Source: Lineus longissimus | Lineage: Eukaryota > Nemertea > Pilidiophora > Heteronemertea > Lineidae | Length of the DNA: 60,000 bases | Direction: 5' to 3' | Assembly: GCF_910592395.1 (NCBI RefSeq) | Contig: NC_088319.1 | Span: 3,164,001-3,224,000 of the forward strand | Part shown: positions 10,145 to 23,892 of the stretch, piece by piece | Numbering within the stretch: position 1 is the stretch's first letter | Layout of the letters: each line of letters begins with the position of its first letter | The notes under the pieces: model-generated | Seen by the model: only the letters and a program-made list of their open reading frames with translations | What the model was told of the DNA's origin: nothing | The model's database searches: none | Made by a program: the position numbers and the translations under genes

Positions 10145-10446
10145 GGAGCCGCTGTGGTGTAGTGGCTTGGACTCTCGACCAGCGGTCAAGAGGTCCCGGG
10201 TTCGATCCCCACTGTCGGCGTGAGACTGTAGGCTGGTCTATCTGTCTTACTTGCCTCTCTGCACCCAGGTGTATAAATGGGTACCGGTCAGAAATGCTCA
10301 GATTGTAGCGCTGGTTGAGCAGCTCATCTGAGGTCTACTGAAAGGTTTCAGGACAGACTGGGGTTAAACTGAAAGTCAGATGATAACCTATATCGTAGTT
10401 GATATCAGACTATAAACCCCAAACTTTAACTTTAAACTTTAACTTT
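10145..10446 (+). mobile_element. tRNA-derived SINE
   Basis: The head is tRNA-like. It has an A box 'tggtgtagtgg' (10155-10165) and a B box 'gggttcgatcc' (10198-10208) about 33 bases apart, so it would be transcribed by RNA polymerase III. A tRNA-unrelated body follows, with 'cacccaggtgtataaatggg'. It ends in a short tandem tail of 'aactttaa' units. The direct repeat TAGCAA flanks it (10139-10144 and 10447-10452), as expected for LINE-driven retroposition. The partner LINE family cannot be identified here. Confidence 0.85.
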
Positions 10447-10589
10447 TAGCAAAAAAGCGATGATAAAAAGGCAAGTTATTGTGTATGATAAAAGATTCTC
10501 ATCAGGACCCAAATCAGATGTAAAAACGCCCTGCAAGCTCCAGTAGTTTCGACATGTGAGTACTCATGTGCCACCATCGGCCAAATTAT

Positions 10590-11500
10590 GCTACTTAGTG
10601 ACCTATGTTGTGACACCACATGGCAAAATCAGGAATCAAACCAGGCCAAAATTTGATCTCGCAGATGTCATTACATATGGGAACATATGGACTAAGTTGA
10701 GAGTTGATAGCTCCAATAGTTTGAAACCTGCCTTGCTAACAAATGACGAGAGACAACGACGAATGACGGACGCTGCGCCATAAGAAAATCTCACCTCTCT
10801 GTAGGTGAAGGCAATATATCGCACTTCTCAAGTTTTTGGGTTTGGTCCCCTGGTGGCCAAGTCAAGACATAGATCGACCGAAAGTCCGTGTCAGAGGTCA
10901 TCTGCCCTAGTGGGTCATGTGTACCATGATTCAAGTTCATAGTCCAAGCTTGCAGACGGAAGACGACAACGGACGATCAACATGATGATTTTGATAATTT
11001 TTTCAGCAACAAGCTTGCTAAACCTTCATTTAAGGCACGAAATAACCGGGGATCTCCAAATTGACCACACTCGGAGCTCCGCCTTTAAACAGCGTGTCCC
11101 AAGATTGGAGGTTCCAAGATGGGGACCAAGATGTTATCAGCGGCGATCGAATGTCGGGTATGAATCGGAGATTGACAAAGGGTACGAACAAACACAGAGT
11201 ATAACTTTAAGATATTTTATTGCACAAATAGTTATATATTACACCAATAATTCAATCTATGAAGTGGTTATATTACATATCATTCACTCGGGCTTGACCT
11301 TTCTAATATCACAGAATTAGCAGAATGGAACATCAGTCGCGTTGTTTTTAATGGTGGTACAATTAGGGAAATATATCACTTTTTGTGTTTTCGGTTTTAA
11401 CCACCTGGTGGCAATATTAGGAATTGAACCGGACTGAATTTTGGTCTCCCGGAATATGAGGACATCCCTTAAACCTCATGGTCTATCCCCTTTTAACAAA
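10590..11500 (+). repeat. Relics of the 'gctcacct' element in reverse orientation
   Basis: The segment 10590-10815 is, reversed, a diverged copy of 5930-6170. It keeps 'agaggtgag', a decayed CGT tract and 'tgtaatgacatctgcgagat'. Further fragments with 'cccctggtggccaa' (near 10848) and 'ccacctggtggcaat' plus 'gaattttggtctcc' (near 11400-11450) match the inner units. The copies are old and have no intact ends. Confidence 0.6.
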
Positions 11501-12048
11501 TACAGCTGGGGTATACCTTGATAAGATGCAGAAACCTTGGTGGTGAAGATGGAGGACTTCGCCTACCCTTATTTTCCCAAACAACAAGTAGGCCTATCTG
11601 TTCGACGGAATCAATCCTTCATTTAGGAAAATATACTTTTGACATCGTAGAACCTATTTTCCGCAAATTCAAATGTTGCATCACGATGGATATTATTCGC
11701 TAAATTTTCTTACCAAAGAGACAAGACAACCATTGAATATTCATAGGTTGGAGGTTCCAGACCTATATATTTGGCAATAGGGGGCGTGTTTTGAGATTTT
11801 TCTGCCAGTTGACTGAAAAGAGTGGAAATATCAACGTCTGTCCAATTGGTCGATTATCAAAAAGTTTCCGTGGTCAACTACCAGTTTACTTTTCACCATT
11901 TACTTGCCCGACTGTCCGGAATATCATATCTAAATTTCAGATTCACAACCCCACGCAGTATTTGATGCGACGCAGTCAAACATTGACAAATTAGCTGCTA
12001 AAAGGCTTAAAAAATCAATGGTGGCCTTGTCTCCTGACAAAATAAATA

Positions 12049-12317
12049 TCAGTTTGACACTGTCGACCCTCTTTTCGCCAAATTCATGTCTTTCATTGCA
12101 ATGGAGTTTTCCGTCTGAAAAGCACAACAACTATTGCTAGATGGGACGCTGAGATATTTCCCTCCCAGCTCGACTGCGATGCCAAGTGTCTTCGAGTGCC
12201 TGGGCGACGACGACTTGTCCGCTGGGCCCACGAAAGTCACTTGTGAAACATCCAAAGTGCTGGCCACCTTGCTGCCGCTGCTGTTCTGGAGACCCACCGA
12301 ACTCGACCGGGATCGAT
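12049..12317 (-). CDS. mGluR-like receptor, exon 8 (cytoplasmic tail)
   Basis: The acceptor 'cctcgtttcag' leads into DRSRSSSVGLQNSSGSK and an 89-residue Ser-rich cytoplasmic tail, ending KRGSTVSN with a TGA at 12049-12051. Tails are poorly conserved in this family, so support rests on splice phase and an open frame. No canonical C-terminal PDZ motif is present. The polyadenylation site was not identified. Confidence 0.75.
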
Positions 12318-15300
12318 CTGAAACGAGGCAGCACAAATATGTAAGACGCTTTTCGATTGGTGGATGTTTGACACGGGACGAACTTATGGCCAATCAAGGA
12401 ACTCGAAACAAGACCAGGCCTCAGAGGGACACCTTCGTTGATGCAATCGCTGGGTTTGATATCGATGGCAGGTTTCTACGATCAACGATTTTTTTCATGT
12501 CGCCGACACCCGATGACCACCGCAACGAGCGATTATCACTGCATGCGATTTAAATCGCAAGTACATGTACATGTGGCAGAAATTTAAATCTATCGTTTTG
12601 CAAGGCGCTTTACTGCAAGGAACGGCGATTGATCAACCAGGTCAAAGCTTTGCAATATACACCCAGTGCCCTTTGTCTGCAGGAAGCGTACCGAATTGTC
12701 GGCAGTCGACGTACTTAATCCGAAGGACACTTACCTCCCAATACCTTTGACCCCAGGTCTCCATCCATGGTACTCTTGCTCCTGGTCCTATTCATCACAG
12801 CTTCTTTTGTATTCTTCTCTGGTCGGAACAGCACTACGTGAATCTTGGGTATAAACAGACAAGTAATGGCCACCGTCCCACTTATTGTGGTCGCAATGGA
12901 TAAAGTCACCATGCGTATAATGTTACTATTTGATGTGAAAAATATAGGAATAAAAGCTAACCATATGATACAATTTGTGTAGTTTGTGAAGGCCAAAGTT
13001 CGTGTCTCGTTGAAACCATCCGGCGTTTTTCGCGTCATAATGGCGTAGACGGTAGAGATAATCAGCAGAACAAACGGATAGACCAATGCTATGAGAAACG
13101 AGAAACCCTGCGCCCCTTGGCAAACAAGGACCTTTTGGTAGCGCGTTGGATAGATATATGCTGTCCCTGGATGGTCAACCACCATCCAAACAGTCAATAT
13201 GATCACTTCGATGATGCATAGCATTGTTATGATGAGTAACTGAGATCGTGGGCTGATGAATCGAGCTTTTTTAGCAGTTTTAAGAGCCGGATTGAAGATC
13301 CGCGCAATGCGGTTGCATTTGGTCAAGATGGCGGCGTAGCATATCGTGTACGCTGCGCCTAATAAAACACGTGTCAAAACACACACGACAACATTGGGCG
13401 TTGCCAGGAAGACGAAGGTAACACTATAGGAGAGGAAGATTCCCGCCAATAACACATGGCTGGACTCTCTCCCCGATGCTTTTACAACGGGTGTGTTATT
13501 GTATTTTATGAAGATAAACACCATGACGATTGTTGCCACAATTCCCAACAGAGACAACACGACCGCAACTATAGTAAGTGGATTAATCACAGGCATCATT
13601 TCCTCCGGTATAGACTCGCACTGACTCCGGTTGTAATTCGGCAGAAATCCTTCCGTGCAATCAACACACGTGTCCTCCGTTGGCTTGTATTGGTAATCCG
13701 TACAATTGACGCACACCCAACAACAATGGTCCGACTCGATGACCTTGACCGCTTGGTCTTGTGAGCAAGGCTCCGAGCAGACGGACGGCGGGAATGTTTG
13801 TGACAGATGGAGGAACTCCGGAAATAGTTCCAATTGCTCCGTGATATCGAACCCTGCTTGTGACGTAATGTTTCCGTTGAATTTCCCGATGTCCCGCCAC
13901 TCAAACTCACCAACTTTGTTTTTACCGAACGACAGGATCCTGTAGTACGGTGGACCATCGATGCCGTTCACGAAAACGAACTCGTTACCAGCCGTATCTG
14001 GAGGGACGAAAAAAAGACAGGATTGAAGAAGCTTCATCAAAAAGTAGAACTTAGAAAATTTAGAAGAACAACCGAAGGATGGTTTATTTGAACGGAGACT
14101 CGAAACGACATATGTGCAAAAACTTTCCGGATCGAAGTTCGCTTTGGCTACTCAAAAGACATCAGTGATGTAGAGTATTAATAAAGACTAGTCTTTGTTC
14201 ATTCTTGGTGAATTGCACATGAAACTCAAGTGCAAGACAGTCGGCCATTCAATCACGTGGTTACGCAATGTAAAATGAATATTCAAATTTTTGTGAACCA
14301 AAACAATCTAGACATGTATTTGTGACGTTTTTGCTATTTCCTTAACGAAGAAAATGCACATAGTAGTTTTGACGCCGACCCCTTTGATTCTATCTATACC
14401 TGTAAAGTTTATCATCTTGAGATAGTGGAGGAGAGTGTCTCCCTTGATTTTCTCCGGGGCCATTGCGGGACAGAGGGTGTTGCTCATCGGACCGCAGACG
14501 TCCCGGTGGATAGCCCTCAAGGCGTAGGCAAACGCGTAAACCGCATCTCGTACGTACTGGAGCTGGGAGTGGTTCTTATGCGAGTAATCTGTGAATTTGA
14601 AAAAAGCCACACAGACGAGTTATTAAAGAACTACATAGGGAAAACCTGGTGATGTCTATCAGACATCTTGTTAGAATGACGCCTATTAAATACAACTTGT
14701 TGTTCTTAGGAATTACCGTTAGGTTCGTAACACTTTGAAGCCAAGGCACGGACATTGCCTCTTAGCCCTTCAACTAGTTATCTTCAGGTGAATACTAGTA
14801 AAGTGCACATGGAACTGGGTGGTGTTTGATTCAGCTCTTATGATCATATTTCGCATGCAAACATGAATGATTTCGATAGATAGGAACGATTCCTATCGCC
14901 GCATTGTCGGCCTGTAACTGAATCTGCCCTCACTGGCTCCTGCCTTTACTCGCCCTTCAAGTAACAAAGTACAACAGCGATTACATGCAGCTCTCAATGA
15001 TCTCAAGAGAGCGATTTGATATCTCAAATGTGATCTACCATCTCTTGCTGATTTCCAAGACTTTTTCTGTAATCTTACCGTCAGTGCCGTTCGTGTTCTC
15101 AATCCCGGTACAAAGCTCCAGCGGGTTGGTGAAGGAACAGTTGTACGCCGCCTGCCAGTACTCCTGGAACCAGGGGTTCTCGATGTGGGTAAACGGGTCG
15201 AGGCTGGAAAGAAACAGCGGTAGAATTCAGTCTCCTCAAATGAGTATTTCATCCGATACATGTATACCAGGTGCGGTAATAGCTCAGGAAAAGCCACGCT

Positions 15301-18300
15301 GTGGTTTGCATCTGCCAAATCTGGTCCTGTCGTCTTGTCTTTCTAGTGTTTTTTCATAAAAGGGACAACTCGGGCTTGAGATATGTTGGTTTTTCAAATA
15401 AAAAATCATGGGGACAAATAGAAAGAAAAAAAATTTCGAAAAAAAGTTTTCCCGATTTTTTTCTTCTTTTTTCCCCGAAAATTACAACTAATTAAGCTTT
15501 TTATGCACATGAGAACGCTTAAATCTGCTTCTTAGTATCCTAAAATGCCACTTTAGACTTTAAAACATAAGTCCCCGCTCTGTATGAAACCCTGAGAAGG
15601 TGAGTATTTTACCCCCTGCCCCCCCCCCCCCCCTCCGCAGAAACCGTGCCTGGTTGTCTCCAACAAACACCGCTCTGGTGAAACAGCCATTTCGTCAAAA
15701 CCTCTCGGAAACATACCTCGGAATCGGCCAACATTTTACCTCCACGATCGCAGTGTTTAGCAAGACAAGCAATATTTCCAGTTCGATAACTATTCATTAA
15801 ACTGTAGACAGTTGCACTCCGAATGCAGCGAATAGAAAACCTTCATGTGTGATATTTTGTGACGCGGAGAAGATTCTGCCCACAAAGCTCAACAACGCCT
15901 GTGTCGTGCTGCTCGTAATCTTACACTTACCACCAAAATCTCGACGACGGGAATCCAATTAAACGCCAGATATCCGTTTAGATGTGACACAAACCGCTTT
16001 TGATCAGGGTATGTATTCGATTGATGGATCGTATTCACGGTTTAATATCACCAGACAGCTGAACAAGACGAAAACCTGTTTACCATCTTTTAGATCTGAA
16101 GGAATATCTAATGAAACTGGCCATAAGCAATACCGGTACATTGTGTGTTTAGCCATGGGAAAATTGTGGTTGAACGGATATATTTCCTCTACATCTGACA
16201 AAAACGCGTGTGGGCTTCGGGGCGGATTATGCAGCCGTCATGTAAACCCTGCACCCCCCGGTCATGGGTTATAACTAATTTAGAATCGAATTAGTGTCGA
16301 GTTTTGAATGAACATGTTTTCCTATCCGTGACGAATTTCTGTCTATCAGAAAGATATGTCATGTCGAATATCTGTCGACTTCTTCACCATTCTGAATAGA
16401 AAGCAACTTACGTCAGCAGTGAAAAATCTGTGGAAGTGTGAAGACCTCTTGAAATTGTCAAATCCTTTACCATGGTAACCGAAAAATGCGAGTGTCGACT
16501 AACTGTCGATCGCCTGACCGGGGGTGGGTGGGTGGAAGGGGGATATATGGCTTCTTTTGACTGTTGCATTATTGAATATCACTTTGCCTCAAGACATTGT
16601 TTGCCAAGATTGCTTCTTAACAAGACGCCTTCCACGTCATAGTTATGCAACTGACAAACTAAAGGAAATGTTAATCGCTGAGGGGTTTGGCTTTGGTATA
16701 TTTTGGTTTCCATGAGCTATTCAAGAGGATCATACATAAGTTAACCATAACATAAATTGTCATGCCACTCTCATTGTTTGCTTTAAAGGGACTATACAGG
16801 CGGCAGCTAGGTAGGCAAGATAAAGTCAGACGAAGTCACCAATAGGGGGCTCTCCTCTCTCTCAGTACGTCGAAACTACTTACGCTTTTATGAGGAATAC
16901 ATTCATTTCTGAATCAAACATGATCCAGTGTCCTTACTGTGCCTACCATCAACTGAAGATGGCCAATTTAACCCCCTGCTCCTGCCTATAGCCCCCTTTA
17001 ATATTTCGAGACGGTAAACTAGATAAAACATGTTGCCGTGTCTAATATCTTAAATTCGTTGTCAGTAAGAAATTAACAATAATAATTTTAATGTACAGTA
17101 TTTATATATAAAATCTTTACAAATAAAGACTGGGATGTATGTACGTAGGCGGCGACAGCAGGAAGTAGCAACAACTCGCCTTTCAAAGACCCTTGCCTGA
17201 CTGGTCAATCAAATTGTCTCGACGTCCATCCCCATCCACCCACTAAGTGTGTGCTCCACGTAAAATAAGACCCTACATGATCGCCTTAAGACCAATTGCA
17301 ACTAGTACAGGACGGTTTTATATTTGTTTATGATACGCCATCATGTTTACCCACGGGAAAATTACGGAGAGGTCTAAGATATGGAAATGATGAAGGAAAC
17401 TGGCAGGACATTTTTTCTTTTCCTATCTAAACTGTATGGCACAAGAAGCGAGTGGGCTTCGGTCTTCGCCTTGCAGCAGGAGGTTTGCGGCCGAGAAGAC
17501 AATTTCCCTGGGGTTTTTTTTCACGCAGTTGATAAGCAGTCGCCGAAACCGCTGATGAAAGCTTTAGGTTGACTGAGCGAACCAACGATGACTGGTAACG
17601 CATTATGAAAGGTATGATCGGTGGAAGACGCTGCCAAATAAACTTGTTCACCCGGATTGATTGTTTTTGATGGTGGCTTTGCAGTCCAGTACCATGTTTT
17701 CTTCTGAAGAAACATCGCTACGTCCGCCTTAACCGTAAAGTACATTAGGTACGAGTTGTCTTATAAATATCAGTGGGCGAGATGGAACGGTAGCTGGTCG
17801 TAGTGAAGACTTGACGGATGCCACCAATAGCAAAAGTCAATGGCGAAAGTCCCTCGCACTTTTGCTGATTTAAACCATCATGTTGCAGTTATGAAGTACG
17901 AAGGATATTATAGATCAATATAAGAACCATGTCTTCAGCAGCGGTAGACTTGTCTTCAATCAAAGCATTCGAGACCAAGTAACTGTGTTTCTTTCAACAA
18001 GTTTACAAAGTCGCTTCCGTCTACCAACGGGCTTTAACATTGCCGCGGTCATGTAGATTTGAATAACACGAAAACTCACCTTTGAAAATGCCTGTCAAAG
18101 CCGGGAATCTCCACAGCACGCGGCTGTACCGTTATAGCACCATCAACCACGTCCTCCACGCCGGAGACGGCCGCCAGCCGCCCGCTCCATCCATCACTCC
18201 CAATCCATGTAAACATTCCAACGACATTCAGCTGCTTGGCGGCTCGGAACAGCATTTTTGCTTGTGGGTAATCTGAGTAGACAATCACAACTGAAATATT

Positions 18301-21300
18301 AAGAGAAAATGTGTTCGGGGAAATTAAAAAATAGCCCATTGAAATAGGTTCCGATGCCTCTGGTTATGGAATGGGACAGGCCGTTCAATGGAAAAAGTAC
18401 TGTGAGCATCGACCTCATGCTGATGACGGCGTCATTACTGAAGTACTGCGGACAAAGTAAAACATGTCAAAACAGAGGTTTTCGTCTGGACTTTATTCAA
18501 TGTACCATGTATTTATCCAATTCGGTCTTTTTTAAAGTTCATCTGAAATATTGGGAAGTTTTCGGAAAATATTTTGCCCGCTAGTTTTGCCCCAGGAAAG
18601 CTTTCCATGGCCTCGTAATTCTTTACCTCTTGCATGATTTTTCTGCATCAACTGTCTCATGACGCCGATATAGTGTGCCATGGCCTCATCCGAGTCGCCC
18701 CTGAGGCTGGAGTCAACCTTAACCCTGGTGGCGATACATATCCCAAATGCATCAGCGAAGGTCTCCAGGGCACCCGACCCCTTGAGACCGTAGTTGGTGT
18801 CATCATAAACAATGGAGACGTACTCCCAGCCGAAATGCCTGAAAGCGAAGGTGAATGATACGACTTATATTTCTATGCAATTATTTTTCCTGCTCATATC
18901 ACCGGGGACCTGCCCGGCGCCACGACAGCGACGTGTTGTCAAGTTGTCTGGCACTCGAGTGGATACACCACGAGGAGGTAGTTCTGGCGGTGAGCGGGTC
19001 TTCGCGGGAAATCTCTCCAATAGTTATAAAAAGTAGGCTCTATTTGAATGGGAACGTTGCCGATGTTACCGCTGAGAGGAAACACTTCGGCAGCGTGCTG
19101 TTTTCTCTCGAATATTTCCATTTTATGTGCTGACTTTTAGTATATAGATGGATGTTGTTAGTTCGTTCTAAACGATAGAATTTACGGCGCAAAACAAAGC
19201 AAACTGGCAAAGCAACATGGCGCAAAGCAAACTTTAAGATTTTGAATCTAGGTTCCTGCACTAACAATGAGACCAGCTACACCTGACCCGTTTAGTTTTT
19301 GATTCTATGAAAGTTTGACTTACTTGAGTATTCGAATGATGGCCAATGCCTGGTTAACATCAGAAGGAACTGTTCGTAGAAAGTAACCGAATTTCTCCGA
19401 GTTGCTGAGGTCGGGGCTGGTTGAGAGATAGCTAACCTGGAATTGAGGGGAAACGGTTTTAAAGCGACTATAACCCAAAGGACATGAAAGACCGAAGTGC
19501 CCCCGGGAGGCCTACTCTTTTCGGCGGTTTCGTCAGGGGCAGGTTTCGGGGAAGGCAGGTTTCGGGAATCTTTTCGCGCCTCCTAAGTGCACCCGAGGTT
19601 ACTTCCGCGAAGCGAGTAGGCAATGCGTCGATCCGCATTAAGATGATCGCTGCACGAAGGCTTCACTTGGGTCCAGGTGTGATCGAAACCGGATAGCGTT
19701 ATGATTCAGTCAGATTAAAAAATTTTCCATTTGATGTGCAATAATAATAGTCCATCGGTCCTCCAAATGACGACTCTGTATCTATCAGTCAGTTCTACGG
19801 AAACAACGCTCATGGGATCACTGGCTGTACACTGTAAAAACAAGGGTGCGTTCTGGCTACGGAGAATTTAAAAGTTATAGGGTGTTTTGGAGGAGCTTGG
19901 GGTGTCATAGGTTGTAGAGGTGCATATATGGCACCCCAATGCGCAGGAGAGGTGCCAATAAAGCACCCCATGTGTAGCAAACTGGAGCTACAGTCCAAAT
20001 CACAAATGATATCCATCCTGCTTCGCGTCATTGACGCGCACGCCGAGTTGTGCGTCATTGTCGCACCAGTGGGGCGCTTATCTCTCACTGTTTTGCGTCG
20101 CGCGAGTTAAGCGCGACGCAAAACAATGACGCGAATTTAGGGATGACAATAATGAGATATGGACTGTACCTGTATTGATATAATTGTGAGTACGAAAAAC
20201 CGAATCAAGATGCATTATAACCTTGTTATTCCCTCTGACACTGTTACAACTCAATTTCTCTTTTCGATTATCCAGTAAGAAGAGCCGGAAGCTACATGTA
20301 GTTATCGTCGAGCCGAGTATCCGATTCATAATCGATAAATGATGATATATATGGATCTATTATGTTTGTAACTGATCAACGTATGTACGCTATAACGGTT
20401 ATGTCAATATTGGCGTCGGTTATATATATCACGTTAAAATTAACCCACCATTGATTGGGGGCACTTTTTCTGTTGACACAGCGACGAACTTTAAAGAGGG
20501 AAAGTATTTTAAAGCTTTTAGCTGTTACAGCCAGCCACTCAACAAGTTGGCAATTTACCCTAGTATCAGTATCTAGGCATCTCAGTACCAGATTTTCATT
20601 TTTCTTCGTAGAAAAAAAAGATCAGATGGAAGAAGAATTCATTATCAAATGGAATTTAATGAATCGAAATATCAAATGTCAACTGATGTTCGTCAAATTC
20701 ACTTCTACCTTGAAGATTTTTTTCCCAGAATGCATTTACATATTAGAGAAATACTCCAAATTAATTAACAGTCACGTAACGCGGACGAATTACGACAACT
20801 ATCAAACACATCCACCAATCATAAAGCATACACCGGTAAGCGCGGAATCAGAATACTTGTCACATAATACCTCATTATTTAGGCGTTACCATGACAACGG
20901 TGGTGATTTGCAATTAAAACGTTTTGCAAAATAATGGAAATTTATCGAGACAATTAATTGTCATGGGTGAAAACTATTCCCGAGTGATAAAAGAAGTAAG
21001 TGGAAATTTATAGGAAGTGAATGTGAAACCTCTCGATATATCACGATAACATTACGTACGAAGCGACTCTCGCATATTAACAACGGAAATAATGAGTGCG
21101 GGCGGATAAGATAGTATCGTCGAGAGAATAATTTGTGCAAATCATTTAATTCTGCAACAAATCAGATATGTTTCTGACCCAGATACAAACTTTGCACAAT
21201 CTGTGTAAACTATAAAACACACTGCACACTACGTTTTAATTCAGAACAACGGGCAAGCCGTATACCGGGAGTGCGTAACGATGCGTTCATACGGCGAGTG

Positions 21301-23813
21301 AAAAGGTTAAGAACCAGAGACCTCTTCATCATCTTGACCCACAATGTATTGACATTGCTCAGCTTCGAGAAAACGCACGTATGGGCGGAGGCCACGGAGG
21401 CAGTACCGCTGGAAGTTCAGTAATCCTCATCATCGGATAGTGAAATCATGAATTGGGCGTATTCCTTGTTCTAATTGGATTCCGTTATCAATTACATTGA
21501 TTAGCTCTATTCAAGGGCGTTGCAATAGAAAGGGGGATCAACAAGAGTGGTAGCAAATTGGTTCCCAACGCCACCGCTTTAAGCCGGGTTTACAGCGGTG
21601 GCGTTTGGAACTAATTTGGACTGGTTGAACACGGGTCTATCGAAGGACACAAAATATGCCTTCTGTGACGTGTATGAGAAGATGAGCGAGCAGGGGGCGG
21701 GGGGGGGGGGTGGCTATTATCATACACAAACACAAGCCAAACCGACCTGTTTTACTTTTGCATGATTCTACTCTTAAAAGCCATTGTTTCAGAGACTTGA
21801 GACCTGGCGATATAGTCTCTGAAACAATTAAAGCGGTGGCGTTGAGAACCAATTTGCTACCACTCTCGTTGATCCTCTTTAATTGCAACGCCCTCGAATA
21901 GAGCTAATCAATATACTTGATAACGGAATCCAATTAGAACACGGAATACGCCCAATTCATGATTTCACTCTCCGATGATGAGGATTACTGAACTTCCAGC
22001 GGTACTGCCTCCGTAGCCTCCGCCCATACGTGCGTTTTCTCGAAGCTGAGCAATGTCAATACCTGGGCCACTGATATTTTATATACGTGTACTTGGAGAA
22101 CACGGTCAAATAAGATGTTTACTTTAAGCGAGTTTCGTTCGAGCAATACAATGCCCTTCTCGCGTTTCAGTCGGTATCTGAGCAAGATGCACCATTAAGC
22201 ATGTCAAGTCATACACAATTTTCTAAATGAAACTCTATTGCGGGCTTTGTTGTCTATACATGTTCATCATGGTGCAGTGAATCTATAAGCTAACTGATCC
22301 GCGCCGGACTTCTGAGCAGGAAATGAGACGGTACATTTTCTCGGGCGGTGAACATGTAAAAAGTGAGCTCAAGCGCTGGTCGGGGAAAATTCCCCCTAAG
22401 TTCGTAGAGATAGCGGTTCAGAGGGGGCTGCATGCGGATGCCTAGGACGGGTAAAAAATATCTCAGTCTGGTATTGGGGTTAAATAGGCATGTTTTCCAA
22501 TGTTCTTCGCACTTCGTAATAACTTCGTAATCAGTTGATTCTAACTTAATCACGACACACTGACCGATCGCTGTCATCATAAACTTGATAATGTGTCATT
22601 ATATAAACATGATGATAGCTATCAGATATGAGGTGATCTGGAGGTCGTCCAGAAACCATTACAAGACTCTTCAGCGTTCGCATAAACATGATTATTTCTT
22701 TTGGTAGCATGATAATTTTCGCCTCGTGATATTTAGGTTTTAGCGTACTTTCGTCCTGAACATCATAGTATTCCCTTTAAACCTAGCCGGGTGGTCAATA
22801 TGGCGTACGGTATGCAGTCAGTACATGTAAATGGTTACGACATTGTTGAATTTGTTCCAGTATATTGTATATTGCGTACGATCGGGGTGCTAAATATTTT
22901 TATCAATTCAACTCATTATAGTAGTATGCTGTTTTTCTTAACCAATTTTAGAGAAATATTAGATGGACGTTGTTGTCAATTGTTGGCCCATTTGTGTCAG
23001 GTGAGAAATTTCCCAATGCACAAAATCAATGCATGTTTTCATTGACGTATGAAGTCCTCATAAACTCGTTTAACCAACGCCACTAAACCAGAAAGGCTGA
23101 ATCGACCGAACAACTAGTTTGCCTTTTTCCTATTTACCCTTCTCACGATAGAGAGCCAAATGGCGAGATGCGGACTGATGCTACTTTCTGAGAAAAGCCT
23201 TTGGTCCGCACACGTTTGGTAAACTAGATAACATCTTTATGGTTTCTTGTCCGAATAGCCCGTGGTCGCACGTTCGTAAACTAGATAACATCTTTCTGTG
23301 GTCTTGTCGAGTGTAGGATAAATGTAATTTAAGAACCTGCTTCTGAGTATCATGACTGAGAATTGAGTGTTAGATAAATTAAGCGAGACTGTGTAGTCAA
23401 TAAGCTGATAGAAGGGCCATTCATCTTGCTAGCACTATCATGGTGATAGCGACAATCGTGGGTTTGCCTGTGCATAAGGGCCTAGCTACTTGTAACCTGA
23501 CTACCAAGTTGACCTACGAGCTCGTTCCGCGGATGTGTGTACATATAGTACGGATAGTGCTGTACATCCGTGGCGGTTCGTTTTTCATCTTGGGTCAGAA
23601 AAATAGTAATGCAGTTATAACCTGTGCCGTATAGTCATGGTAGTACAGTAAGCATTCATGTTCCTTTGCTCAAACATGGTACATGTATACATCATTTGTA
23701 CCTGTCTATACTATATACGGCAATGTTGAAATTTGTATTCAGGATAACGTATTTACACAATTGAAAATTTTTGATGAACGGTGTTGAACTTATTAAACAT
23801 AATGAGCATATCA

Positions 23814-23854
<41 letters not shown>

Positions 23855-23859
23855 AACAA

Positions 23860-23892
<33 letters not shown>

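Noticed and set aside
10145-10220. A tRNA gene
   Set aside because: A and B boxes are present, but the sequence does not fold into a complete cloverleaf by eye. It continues into a SINE body with a tail and target duplication.
13456-13958. Open frames overlapping the 7TM exon on other frames and on the plus strand
   Set aside because: They are shadows of the real exon 7 coding frame.
17521-17745. A minus-strand frame with 'TWYWTAKPPSKTINPGEQVY' as a possible extra receptor exon
   Set aside because: Exons 4 and 5 join in frame without it, the sequence matches nothing known in mGluRs, and no good acceptor and donor pair flanks it.
20455-20934. A 159-codon plus-strand open frame
   Set aside because: It lies antisense in receptor intron 1, has no recognisable motif, unusual composition and no splice or promoter context.
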